Position numbers and translations under genes: made by a program. From positions 1 to 7,420 of the forward strand of contig JAKAOI010000107.1 of the NCBI GenBank assembly GCA_021812265.1: a DNA stretch of 7,420 nt, in the 5' to 3' direction. Below, in pieces: positions 1 through 6,569 of the stretch. The stretch is from Chloroflexota bacterium. Its GTDB lineage: Bacteria; Chloroflexota; Ktedonobacteria; Ktedonobacterales; JACDGC01. Below the pieces are notes generated by a model, which saw nothing but the letters and a program-made list of their open reading frames with translations, was not told where the DNA came from and searched no databases. The stretch's first letter is position 1. Every line of letters starts with the position of its first letter.

Positions 1-1754
1 GATCTGTGGAACTTGAACCAGATACAACCAGAACCTTGATTTTGAAGCATCCAAGCCGCTATATTCCACAATCAATGGAATATTTAGCTGATATCCCACT
101 TGAATTACATTTCATAAATCAACAAATGATCAAAGTGGCTATAGAAGTTGTAAACGTGAAATCCTATACACTCAGGGCAAAACTCAGAACTAATACGCAG
201 ATTGATGGCATCGACTTTTCGCTTGTTACCGAAGCGCGAATTGAAGCTCAAAACCCCGTATTTTTAATTGAGGAACTACGCAAAGCTTTTATTAGGCTTG
301 GTGATGATAACGATTTTGATGACGATTTTGATATGCAAGCTAATCTTTGCAAAAACATAGAATTTGTTTTCGGACCTCCAGGTACAGGTAAAACTACATA
401 TGTTGCCAAAGATATTATCCTACCAATGATGCATTCGATAAACAACCTAAAGGTACTTGTTTTAACACCAACTAACAAAGCGGCAGACATCCTTGTCCGT
501 CGATTAATGGAAAATACAGGTTCAGACAAAAGCTATTTAAATTGGTTAGTACGCTTCGGCACAACAAACGATAATGATATTGAACAAAGCGGCGTGTTCC
601 GTGATAAAACTTTCGACATTCGCACTTTACCTCAAAATGTAACTGTCACAACGATAGCCCGGTTTTCTTACGACTATTTTCTGCCAAACGAAGGAATGCG
701 ACTTCATCTAAGCGCCTTAAAATGGGACTATATTATTATCGACGAAGCCTCAATGATACCACTTGCCAACATTGTTTATCCACTCTACAAGAAAACACCT
801 GAAAACTTTATTATTTCAGGTGACCCATTCCAAATAGAGCCAATTACAACTGTTGATATTTGGAAAAATGAGAACATCTACACTATGACTGAGCTAAAAT
901 CATTTACTGAACCATTAACCGCTCCACACCCATATCGGGTCAAATTATTGACAACTCAATACAGAAGCATTCCCGAAATCGGTGAAGTATTCAGCAAATT
1001 TGCTTACGGTGGTGTTTTGAAGCATTACCGCACTACTGAAAGCCAACGCTCACTTCCCATTGGCGATTTTATCAACCTCAAACCGATAAATCTTATCAAG
1101 TTTCCTGTGAGTAACTTTGAGAGCATTTATAGACCCAAACGCCTACAAAACAAGACACCATATCAGGTGTATTCCGCATTATTTGCCTTTGAGTTTGTGA
1201 AGTATTTATCATCTCTTATTGAAATGGTTAAAAGTGGTGAGGAATTTAAAATCGGAGTGATTACGCCATATCACGCACAGGCTAACTTGATTGACAAGTT
1301 AATGACATCAGTCATTTTGCCTCATAATATCGATGTTCAAGTAGGTACAATCCACGGTTTCCAAGGCGACGAGTGCGATATTATTATTGCTCTTTTTAAC
1401 CCACCACCCAAAATTTCAACGCATAAGGATATGTTCCTCAACAAATTAAATATTGTCAACGTATCTATAAGTCGTGCGAGAGATTATCTGATTATTATTA
1501 TGCCAGACGATGAGACCGAGAATGTCGAAAATCTTACACTCATAAAAAAAGTTGAACAATTATGCAAGGAACAAACGTCGTGGAACGAGCAATTATCAAC
1601 AGTTATTGAAGAGCTGATATTTGGAAGCAAGACCTACATTGAAGATAATTCGTTTTCCACAAGCCATCAATTAGTAAACGTGTATAGAAAACCAGAAAAG
1701 CGATATGAGGTTAGAAGCGAAGACAACTCTGTAGATGTACAGATTCACGAATAA
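1..1754 (+). CDS. Superfamily 1 (UPF1/DNA2-like) helicase, C-terminal part, 5' truncated by the window
   Basis: This is an ATP-dependent nucleic-acid helicase or translocase. The frame is open to base 1, so the true start lies upstream; the GTG at 6 has no visible ribosome site and is not proposed as the start. Numbering residues from that GTG, the motifs run in SF1 order: Walker A GPPGTGKTT at 123-131, motif Ia-like LVLTPTNKAA at 151-160, Walker B DYIIIDEAS at 241-249, motif III SGDPFQ at 271-276, motif IV QYRS at 318-321, motif V VGTIHGFQGDECD at 446-458 and motif VI NVSISRARDYL at 485-495. The GFQGDE and SRAR signatures are typical of UPF1/DNA2-like SF1B enzymes. All catalytic motifs are intact. 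About 120 residues precede Walker A and are unrecognised; an acidic D/N run sits at 100-109. The gene ends with tandem TAA TAA codons. It is AT-rich (about 37% GC in one sampled line) compared with the IS. Large proteins with such a C-terminus occur in defence loci, but nothing here proves that role. Confidence 0.9.
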   Translation, partial: SVELEPDTTRTLILKHPSRYIPQSMEYLADIPLELHFINQQMIKVAIEVVNVKSYTLRAKLRTNTQIDGIDFSLVTEARIEAQNPVFLIEELRKAFIRLGDDNDFDDDFDMQANLCKNIEFVFGPPGTGKTTYVAKDIILPMMHSINNLKVLVLTPTNKAADILVRRLMENTGSDKSYLNWLVRFGTTNDNDIEQSGVFRDKTFDIRTLPQNVTVTTIARFSYDYFLPNEGMRLHLSALKWDYIIIDEASMIPLANIVYPLYKKTPENFIISGDPFQIEPITTVDIWKNENIYTMTELKSFTEPLTAPHPYRVKLLTTQYRSIPEIGEVFSKFAYGGVLKHYRTTESQRSLPIGDFINLKPINLIKFPVSNFESIYRPKRLQNKTPYQVYSALFAFEFVKYLSSLIEMVKSGEEFKIGVITPYHAQANLIDKLMTSVILPHNIDVQVGTIHGFQGDECDIIIALFNPPPKISTHKDMFLNKLNIVNVSISRARDYLIIIMPDDETENVENLTLIKKVEQLCKEQTSWNEQLSTVIEELIFGSKTYIEDNSFSTSHQLVNVYRKPEKRYEVRSEDNSVDVQIHE

Positions 1755-1808
1755 TAAACGCAAGCCATCGGCAGAATTGGACATCCATATGCTTTCAAAT
1801 TTCACTAC

Positions 1809-1860
1809 CTAAGACTAATATCATGTATTTTTCATGATACAAAGGCTTCTAAGACTGATA
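1809..1860. repeat. Imperfect 12-base direct repeat CTAAGACTRATA, two copies
   Basis: CTAAGACTAATA at 1809-1820 and CTAAGACTGATA at 1849-1860 differ by one base and start exactly 40 bases apart. A perfect hairpin (1819-1839) begins inside the end of the first copy. The pair lies in the AT-rich spacer between the helicase stop codon and the IS. It could be a protein-binding pair or a remnant of a repeat; two copies are not an array. Confidence 0.5.
1819..1839. repeat. Perfect hairpin, 7-base stem TATCATG/CATGATA
   Basis: TATCATG (1819-1825) pairs perfectly with CATGATA (1833-1839) across the T-rich 7-base loop 1826-1832. It lies 65 bases after the helicase stop codon. The stem is AT-rich and no T tract follows, so a classical intrinsic terminator is unlikely; an operator or an mRNA 3' end structure is possible. 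Confidence 0.5.
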
Positions 1861-1882
1861 GACAGAATTCGCGGCAATATCC

Positions 1883-1905
1883 CACAAAATTATAAAAATT
1901 TTGTG
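1883..1905 (+). terminator. Possible AT-rich terminator hairpin downstream of the helicase
   Basis: CACAAAATT (1883-1891) and AATTTTGTG (1897-1905) form a perfect 9-bp stem with the 5-base loop ATAAA. A T-rich stretch (1911-1918, TTCTTTTT) begins 5 bases after the stem, so it may end helicase transcription, although the AT-rich stem and the gap before the T tract make it weak. It lies only 15 bases before the left inverted repeat of the IS and may have been part of the insertion target. Confidence 0.4.
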
Positions 1906-1920
1906 TAAAATTCTTTTTAT

Positions 1921-1937
1921 AACACGATGTTTGCAGA
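1921..1937 (+). repeat. IS left terminal inverted repeat
   Basis: Seventeen bases starting AACACGAT and ending TTGCAGA match the right end at 15 positions; the two mismatches are 1929-1930 (GT here, CC in the right end). Similarity stops after base 1937. The bases just outside (TTAT, 1917-1920) are the candidate target duplication. Confidence 0.8.
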
Positions 1938-2005
1938 AATTGAAAAAGGGGGTTGAAAGATAGCAGGAAACCGAGTACAACAGAATCACCACAACTCGAT
2001 GAAAC

Positions 2006-2009
2006 GGAG
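2006..2009 (+). promoter_or_regulatory. Ribosome binding site GGAG that fixes the transposase start
   Basis: GGAG at 2006-2009 is followed by 7 bases and then ATG at 2017. The upstream in-frame ATG at 1999 overlaps this region and has no purine-rich site in front of it, so 2017 is the better start. Confidence 0.6.
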
Positions 2010-2016
2010 ACCTGCT

Positions 2017-3288
2017 ATGCCACTACCAATTGTATGCGCAAGTGACCTGATGTGTCAATTTCTGGAGATGCTGCGACCGGTGTTTAGCAAGCCACAATGG
2101 AAGTACTTCGAAACCGTACTGCTGGGATTGCTGCACTGTGACGAGCGCCAGACGATGAGCGGATGGTTACGAGCCGTCTGTTCCCGTTGCTCCTTATGCG
2201 GAATGTCGCGGTTCTTACGGCATGCTCCCTGGTCAGCAACTGAGGTAGCGGCAGCATGGATACGGCAATTTCATCACGAGCTGATTCCGCTGGTTCAAGC
2301 TGAGCATGCGAGTCAACGCCAGAGCCAAAGCCGACGACGAGGACGACCCAAGTGCACCCGCGTAACCGGTGCGCTGATTCTCGACGATTCGGTGCAGGTC
2401 AAACCGCGAGGACAGGTCATGCGAGGATTAGGACGGCATTACAGCAGTTGTGAAGGGAAAGTGGTGACGGGACACAACTTGTTTCAAGCCCTCTATGTAG
2501 TATTAGGGCGACAATGTCCCTTGCAGCCACGCATGTATCGAACGAAGAAAGTCTGTGAGCGAGATAAGGAGCCGTTCTTCAGCAAGATCGACTTGGCAGT
2601 TCAAACGATCCAGCAGTTTGAGCCAATCTCGCAAACGCATACCCTTGTTCTGGCAGATAGCTGGTATGTGTGCAAATCGGTTTGGAAGGTGACCAAGAGT
2701 CGAAACTTCACCATCGCTGGTGGCATCAAGTGCAATCGAAAGCTGCGCTTGATGGCTGCCGATGGAACGCGCAGGTGGCAGCGAGTCGATGCCTATGCGG
2801 AATCGTTGTCCGATGAGCAATGGACGAAGGTGCTTTGGCCCAGCGACAAGGGTGGCATCGTTGTGGAAGCTCACAGTGTTCGCACGCTCATTCACCGACT
2901 TGGCGCTTGTCAATTTGTCTGTGTTCGTCGTGGCGAGAGCATCCGCTATTTTGTGACCAGTGAGCTGACCGCTTCTCTTGAGCAAGTCATTGAATGGCTG
3001 GCGTTGCGATGGGAGATTGAAACCTTTTTTGAAGACTTGAAAGAACTTCTGGGAACCGATCACTATCAAGTGCTGCATGATCGGGCGATTTTGCGGATCT
3101 GGACTTTGGCTTGTTGCCTCTATCGCTTCTTGGCGACCACTCAGGCAACTTCTGCCTCCCATGTCAGCATTGGTCAATGTCGCCGTTCTATTCGGGACCA
3201 CCATCGCTTTCTGTTCTTGACTTGGCTTCAGCAGCAATTCCAGGACGGCTTATCTCCTGCTGAAATTGATTCTTTCCTTGCTTCTTAA
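2017..3288 (+). CDS. IS701-family (IS4-like DDE) transposase, full length, 423 residues
   Basis: The enzyme cuts and joins the ends of the surrounding IS by an RNase H-fold DDE reaction. Numbering from the ATG at 2017, the likely triad is D123 or D124 in LILDDSV, D214 in LVLADSWYV and E335 in RWEIETFF. The last lies in an IS4-type Y-R-E-K signature in which R331, E335 and K342 keep the spacing R-x3-E-x6-K, while the usual Tyr three residues before the Arg is Leu. The stretch LLGTDHYQV just after is also typical of IS701-like proteins. The N-terminus is a basic, cysteine-containing region with an RRRGRP segment near 107, likely DNA-binding. An in-frame ATG at 1999 would add six residues but lacks a ribosome site. 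The stop codon lies 3 bases before the right inverted repeat. No frameshift or stop interrupts the frame, so the element looks potentially active. Confidence 0.9.
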   Translation: MPLPIVCASDLMCQFLEMLRPVFSKPQWKYFETVLLGLLHCDERQTMSGWLRAVCSRCSLCGMSRFLRHAPWSATEVAAAWIRQFHHELIPLVQAEHASQRQSQSRRRGRPKCTRVTGALILDDSVQVKPRGQVMRGLGRHYSSCEGKVVTGHNLFQALYVVLGRQCPLQPRMYRTKKVCERDKEPFFSKIDLAVQTIQQFEPISQTHTLVLADSWYVCKSVWKVTKSRNFTIAGGIKCNRKLRLMAADGTRRWQRVDAYAESLSDEQWTKVLWPSDKGGIVVEAHSVRTLIHRLGACQFVCVRRGESIRYFVTSELTASLEQVIEWLALRWEIETFFEDLKELLGTDHYQVLHDRAILRIWTLACCLYRFLATTQATSASHVSIGQCRRSIRDHHRFLFLTWLQQQFQDGLSPAEIDSFLAS

Positions 3289-3291
3289 AAA

Positions 3292-3308
3292 TCTGCAAGG
3301 ATCGTGTT
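3292..3308 (-). repeat. IS right terminal inverted repeat
   Basis: The bases TCTGCAAGGATCGTGTT are the reverse complement of the left end apart from two positions. The repeat starts 3 bases after the transposase stop codon, which makes the IS very compact. TAT follows directly (3309-3311), matching TAT before the left end. Confidence 0.8.
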
Positions 3309-3415
3309 TATCATTGGGTTAAGCATTGTTAAAAGCTTTTTGTTCTGCCGAAAGAATTACCCAAACAGAGATGCCTTGAACCTTCAATTTATATGGCAGA
3401 AATTATCACATTATC

Positions 3416-3445
3416 TTGAAAAGCAAGCAAAAAAGCTTGCATAAT
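3416..3445 (+). promoter_or_regulatory. Candidate promoter of the metallophosphoesterase gene
   Basis: TTGAAA (3416-3421) and CATAAT (3440-3445) each match the sigma70 consensus at five of six positions and are 18 bases apart. The spacer holds the perfect dyad GCAAGC-AAAAAA-GCTTGC (3423-3440), whose last base is also the first base of the -10. Predicted transcription starts near 3452, giving a leader of about 140 bases before the ATG at 3591. It lies outside the IS, about 110 bases downstream of its right end, so it is likely native to the gene. Confidence 0.5.
3423..3440. promoter_or_regulatory. Dyad GCAAGC-A6-GCTTGC in the promoter spacer
   Basis: This is a perfect 6-bp inverted repeat with a six-adenine loop between the candidate -35 and -10 boxes. 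The position suits an operator. Read on the minus strand the same sequence is a stem followed by TTTTC, resembling a weak terminator, but no minus-strand gene upstream of it is visible. Confidence 0.35.
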
Positions 3446-3509
3446 TCAACAATAAGGTGTATATTTTGGATACAGTAGTTTTTAGCAGCAACTCTGTTTT
3501 CATTCCAAT

Positions 3510-3519
3510 TATGCGCATA
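3510..3519. promoter_or_regulatory. Perfect palindrome TATGCGCATA in the leader
   Basis: This 10-base perfect palindrome lies 71 bases before the metallophosphoesterase start. The core TGCGCA recurs in the tRNA promoter (4518-4523) and twice upstream of the MraY-like gene (6473-6478, 6511-6516), so it may be a shared binding site; chance is not excluded. Confidence 0.3.
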
Positions 3520-3590
3520 GCCGTACTATGTTGTTATCTGCGATATACCACTGTTATTTTGCGGCGCGCGCATCGAAAGGACTGTTTATC

Positions 3591-4469
3591 ATGAGATTTG
3601 CAATAATAAGTGATATTCATGGTAATTACGAAGCTTTACAAGCAGTTATAGATGATATTGATGAAATTCGCGCAGATTCTTCTCAAGAATTTGACGGTAT
3701 TTGGTGTTTAGGTGATATTGTTGGCTACGGTCCGGATCCGGGCGCGTGTGTGCGCACTATCCGCCATTACAGCTCTATGATTGTTGCGGGTAACCACGAT
3801 TGGGGAGCATGCGGCAAAGCCGATTTAAACGAATTCAGCGAAACAGCGCGCGCGTCACTTCTATGGACTCAGCGGCAGCTTCGCATTGATGAGATCGATT
3901 TTCTCGCGAACCTGCCGGATCGCGCAACGGCTCCGGATCCGGAAAATATGACATTGGTTCACGGCAGCCCGGTAGTTCCTTTATGGGAATACCTGCTTAC
4001 TCCGGAAGCAGCTTCACTAAGTTTTCTTTCATTTCCCACCCGATTTTGTGTTGTCGGGCACACCCATGTTCCGACAATTTTTCTGCAAGAATCGGTAAAA
4101 TATGACAAATTAAAACTTCCGGTGCTTACCGCCCGCGAGAAGCAGGTAATGGAATATGGCTCGGAAGAAGAAGGCATTATTGCGTCTACCATTGAAATGG
4201 ACGCTATTATGTCTCGTCCGCCGTGCATACCGATGCAAACGATTCCGCAAGATTGGTGGATGCCGGATGAACAGTATCGCGCCATACTCAATCCGGGAAG
4301 TGTTGGGCAACCTAGGGACGGTGATAATCGCGCCGCATATTTAATTTATGACACAGAAAAGGGTTTTTTATTCCGGCGGGTTCATTATTGGAAAGAAAGC
4401 ACAATTGAAAAATTAAAAGCGGAATCATTCACAAAAGATTTGGTAGAGCGGCTGCTCACAGGTTATTAG
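3591..4469 (+). CDS. YfcE/ApaH-type metallophosphoesterase, 292 residues
   Basis: This is a cytosolic calcineurin-like phosphoesterase with a dinuclear metal centre, likely acting on a small phosphodiester or nucleotide; the substrate cannot be told from sequence. The metal-ligand motifs are complete: SDIHGN (D8, H10), GDIVGYGPDP (D42), GNHD (N68-D70), LVHGSP (H124) and GHTH (H157, H159), followed by NPGSVGQPRDGD at 234-245, a signature of the predicted phosphodiesterase group related to COG0639. A stretch of about 75 residues separates GHTH from NPGSVG, longer than I recall for this family, so residues about 170-225 are probably a lineage-specific insertion. The start at 3591 is preferred because AAAGGA (3576-3581) lies 9 bases upstream and the protein then begins MRFAIISDIHGN as is usual. 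The in-frame ATG at 3528 would add 21 residues without homology and has no ribosome site. The stop TAG lies 80 bases before the tRNA, and no terminator is obvious between them. Confidence 0.92.
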   Translation: MRFAIISDIHGNYEALQAVIDDIDEIRADSSQEFDGIWCLGDIVGYGPDPGACVRTIRHYSSMIVAGNHDWGACGKADLNEFSETARASLLWTQRQLRIDEIDFLANLPDRATAPDPENMTLVHGSPVVPLWEYLLTPEAASLSFLSFPTRFCVVGHTHVPTIFLQESVKYDKLKLPVLTAREKQVMEYGSEEEGIIASTIEMDAIMSRPPCIPMQTIPQDWWMPDEQYRAILNPGSVGQPRDGDNRAAYLIYDTEKGFLFRRVHYWKESTIEKLKAESFTKDLVERLLTGY

Positions 4470-4509
4470 CGATAGCGCGATAATCGGCAAAAAATCTCTG
4501 CCCGCGATC

Positions 4510-4538
4510 TTGCGTTTTGCGCAGAGTTGTGATATGAT
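4510..4538 (+). promoter_or_regulatory. Promoter of tRNA-Ala, extended -10
   Basis: TTGCGT (4510-4515) and TATGAT (4533-4538) are exactly 17 bases apart, and TG at 4530-4531 one base before the -10 makes it an extended -10 promoter. Transcription would start near 4545, about 5 bases before the mature tRNA. The palindrome TGCGCA (4518-4523) lies in the spacer. Confidence 0.65.
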
Positions 4539-4549
4539 GAGTGAAGCTT

Positions 4550-4625
<76 letters not shown>

Positions 4626-4632
4626 CGAACAG

Positions 4633-4676
4633 AAACATCTATCCATAGAAGTGGGTTTTATGGATAGATGTTTTTT
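4633..4676 (+). terminator. Rho-independent terminator after tRNA-Ala
   Basis: AAACATCTATCCATA (4633-4647) pairs perfectly over 15 bases with 4659-4673; the loop is the 11 bases 4648-4658. The stem ends in a run of six T (4671-4676). It starts 8 bases after the tRNA CCA and ends 8 bases before the stop of the convergent MraY-like gene. For the minus strand the same stem is followed only by TTTCTG, so it may serve that gene weakly. Confidence 0.9.
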
Positions 4677-4683
4677 AGTTCCT

Positions 4684-6447
4684 TTATGCGTCTTCCGTCG
4701 CCGATAAGGGCAGAATATCTTCGGAGGGTATGATATCTTCTGTGTCATTGCCTAATCTAGGTTTTGTGCGAAAATTTTGTGGTATACGCATCATGGGAAA
4801 CGTATCTGCCGGGGAAGGCTCAGCGCCAACGGCAGATTCCAGCGAACCTTCGGGCAGCCAATCTTCGGTAAAGTCTTCCGCAGTCAATTTGCGCCGCGCC
4901 TCGCTCAGCAATTGTTTTATTTGCGGCCGCACCTCTAGGTTCCGTTTAGGAATACGTTCCCACTCCTCACGCGCAAGCGCATAATATCCGGCGCGATAGC
5001 AGAAAAATCCCAATGCAGCGCGTGCGTCGTACACATTCATTCTGCTCCACAGCACATCTCTTTCCGGAGGAGAAGCGATGCTGCCGGTAGTAACTTCTAG
5101 TTTTTCCACCAAAGCATACATCGGTTTATTAAATAATTTATATGGAAAGCCATAAAATAGCGCTAAATTCGCATTTCCATGCGCCGATGGAACCACACCG
5201 ATAAAATATTTCCGAGTCATACCACCCATTTGCCACAGCGCAATTGCAATAAATACAACCAAAATTCTTAAAAAATACCGCTCCCACGTAAACGGCGCAA
5301 TAACCGAAAGCACACCAATCGTTGCCATACTTGCGCCAATAAGCCATGCGCTATATACCAGCCGGCGTCTGTCCCATCCCAGCAAATCGAAATGATGATG
5401 CAGCGGTGTCGCTAAAAATGGCAGCGGAAATTCCGTGTGAGGATACCACATATTTAAGTCGCTGAAACGTTCCACTTTCAAGAACCGCCGGAAAAATTTA
5501 ACTAAAAATCTGCCCTGTATTACCGCCGACATTCCTTCCAGCACGAAAGCTCCGCCAATAAACAGCAGCAACAGCTCTTGGCGATCTACTATCGCTATCA
5601 TTGCTAAAAGACCGCCCAGCGCCAATGAACCACTGTCCCCCATAATCATTTTAGCGAGCCGCTTGGCTGAATTACGGCCATTCCAAGCAGATGGCCAATT
5701 CCATGGCAGGTAACCCAGCACACCACCCGCCATTGCCAAAGAAAACAAAATAATCGGATTATATTGCGCCAACTGATAATTAATCGTTATAATAGCGTAT
5801 GCTATCGCTGCAGGAAACACCAGGCCGCCCGCCAAGCCATCCAAGCCATCGCTGAAATCTACCGCCAATGAAGTAGTCGATAATACCCCAAACGCCAACA
5901 GCAGAAAAAAGATCGGCCACACAAACTCTGTGTGGTGAAATAGCGAACCCAAGCCGGGTATATCAATATATGGAGAATAGGCAATGCGGCTATTAGGGAT
6001 AAAATACAGCTCCGAGCCGCCAAACGCTAAGGACACAATAGCAACGCCCAAAAATTTTGTTCGTTCGCGTATCCCTTCACCTAAGCGGACCTTTTTCCAG
6101 TCATCCAGCAATCCAACCAGCCAAAAGCCAATAAATCCCCCGGTAATAATTCCCGATTGTATCCAGTCATCCAATGAAAATTGCAGAAAAAAACCTAAAC
6201 CGGCAACCGCAATAATTGTTCCCGGCACCAACCCGTATGACCCAATTAATGGCAGTTCTTTCGATTGTATTGCAGATGGATTTTTTACCTGGCTGGAGTT
6301 TTTGGGATGGTCGTGCAGTGATTGACCGGCGCTGAATACGCCTTCCTTTCGTTCACCACTGCGAAATCTTGGCGCTATTTTCAACGCTAAACCGCAGAGC
6401 AAAAAACTTAAAAGAAACGCAGATGGAACCACTAACAACTGAAACAT
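4684..6447 (-). CDS. Divergent MraY-family transferase with cytosolic TPR-containing C-terminal extension, 587 residues
   Basis: This is a polytopic membrane enzyme of the polyprenyl-phosphate sugar-1-phosphate transferase superfamily. MraY itself makes lipid I from UDP-MurNAc-pentapeptide and undecaprenyl phosphate. Conserved here are GLLDDWKK (112-119), SDGLDGLAGG (199-208), MGDSGSLALGG (269-279), EGMSAVIQ (304-311) and TPLHHHFDLLGW (347-358); the HHH motif is specific to the MraY branch. About ten hydrophobic segments lie between residues 3 and 409, as expected. Departures: the usual GTPTMGG stretch near the N-terminus is replaced by LPLIGSYGLVPG (66-77), and the Asn of the NLTDGLDG motif is Asp197 (VDFSDGLDG). 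MraY normally ends soon after the last membrane segment; here about 175 residues follow, with one TPR-like helix pair near 473-506 (G480, G487, Y489, A492, W496) and an acidic, proline-containing tail. The start ATG has GAGG (minus strand, 6459-6456) 8 bases upstream. It could be a lineage-specific MraY or a paralogue with another sugar substrate. Confidence 0.85.
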   Translation of the reverse strand: MFQLLVVPSAFLLSFLLCGLALKIAPRFRSGERKEGVFSAGQSLHDHPKNSSQVKNPSAIQSKELPLIGSYGLVPGTIIAVAGLGFFLQFSLDDWIQSGIITGGFIGFWLVGLLDDWKKVRLGEGIRERTKFLGVAIVSLAFGGSELYFIPNSRIAYSPYIDIPGLGSLFHHTEFVWPIFFLLLAFGVLSTTSLAVDFSDGLDGLAGGLVFPAAIAYAIITINYQLAQYNPIILFSLAMAGGVLGYLPWNWPSAWNGRNSAKRLAKMIMGDSGSLALGGLLAMIAIVDRQELLLLFIGGAFVLEGMSAVIQGRFLVKFFRRFLKVERFSDLNMWYPHTEFPLPFLATPLHHHFDLLGWDRRRLVYSAWLIGASMATIGVLSVIAPFTWERYFLRILVVFIAIALWQMGGMTRKYFIGVVPSAHGNANLALFYGFPYKLFNKPMYALVEKLEVTTGSIASPPERDVLWSRMNVYDARAALGFFCYRAGYYALAREEWERIPKRNLEVRPQIKQLLSEARRKLTAEDFTEDWLPEGSLESAVGAEPSPADTFPMMRIPQNFRTKPRLGNDTEDIIPSEDILPLSATEDA

Positions 6448-6471
6448 GCGCCGTGCCTCGTTTCAAAATTT

Positions 6472-6517
6472 ATGCGCAAACAAAATGATTCGCTGCTTTG
6501 TACAGTCAATTGCGCAT
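6472..6517. promoter_or_regulatory. Inverted repeat ATGCGCAA/TTGCGCAT upstream of the MraY-like gene
   Basis: The perfect 8-base repeat (6472-6479 and 6510-6517), 30 bases apart, brackets the weak minus-strand promoter candidate. Each half contains the self-complementary hexamer TGCGCA, giving two palindromic sites 38 bases apart and 25-70 bases before the start codon. This suits a dimeric regulator at paired sites, but no regulator is identified. Confidence 0.35.
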
Positions 6518-6569
6518 CACACAGAATGACTGATGGCTATCGTCCAATCTGAGAGAGAATCTATACCAT

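Larger units (their letters stand above)
1921..3308 (+). mobile_element. IS701-like insertion sequence, complete
   Basis: The element is bounded by inverted repeats: left AACACGATGTTTGCAGA (1921-1937), and right, read in reverse complement, AACACGATCCTTGCAGA (3292-3308). They match at 15 of 17 positions. Flanking bases are TAT on both sides (1918-1920 and 3309-3311). If one terminal base is shared with the target, a 4-base TTAT duplication (1917-1920, 3308-3311) also fits, which is the length I recall for IS701-family elements. Length is about 1.39 kb with one transposase gene filling it. Base composition is richer in GC than the helicase (about 55% in one sampled line), consistent with a separate origin. 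The IS interrupts no recognisable gene; it sits in the spacer between the helicase and the metallophosphoesterase. Confidence 0.85.

Noticed and set aside
1809..1860. Start of a CRISPR-like array
   Set aside because: Only two imperfect 12-base copies exist; repeats are too short and no third unit follows.
2503..3237. 244-codon open frame on the minus strand inside the transposase
   Set aside because: It lies wholly opposite the transposase, which has clear family motifs; this frame shows no domain and is a by-product of codon use on the other strand.
3528..3590. Upstream ATG adding 21 residues to the metallophosphoesterase
   Set aside because: No ribosome site precedes 3528, the extra residues lack family similarity, and AAAGGA is well placed for the ATG at 3591.
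3959..4344. Three overlapping short frames on both strands within the metallophosphoesterase
   Set aside because: All are shadows of a gene with complete catalytic motifs.
5138..5347. 69-codon minus-strand frame inside the MraY-like gene
   Set aside because: It is a different frame of the same strand within a membrane protein that is continuous and has conserved motifs.
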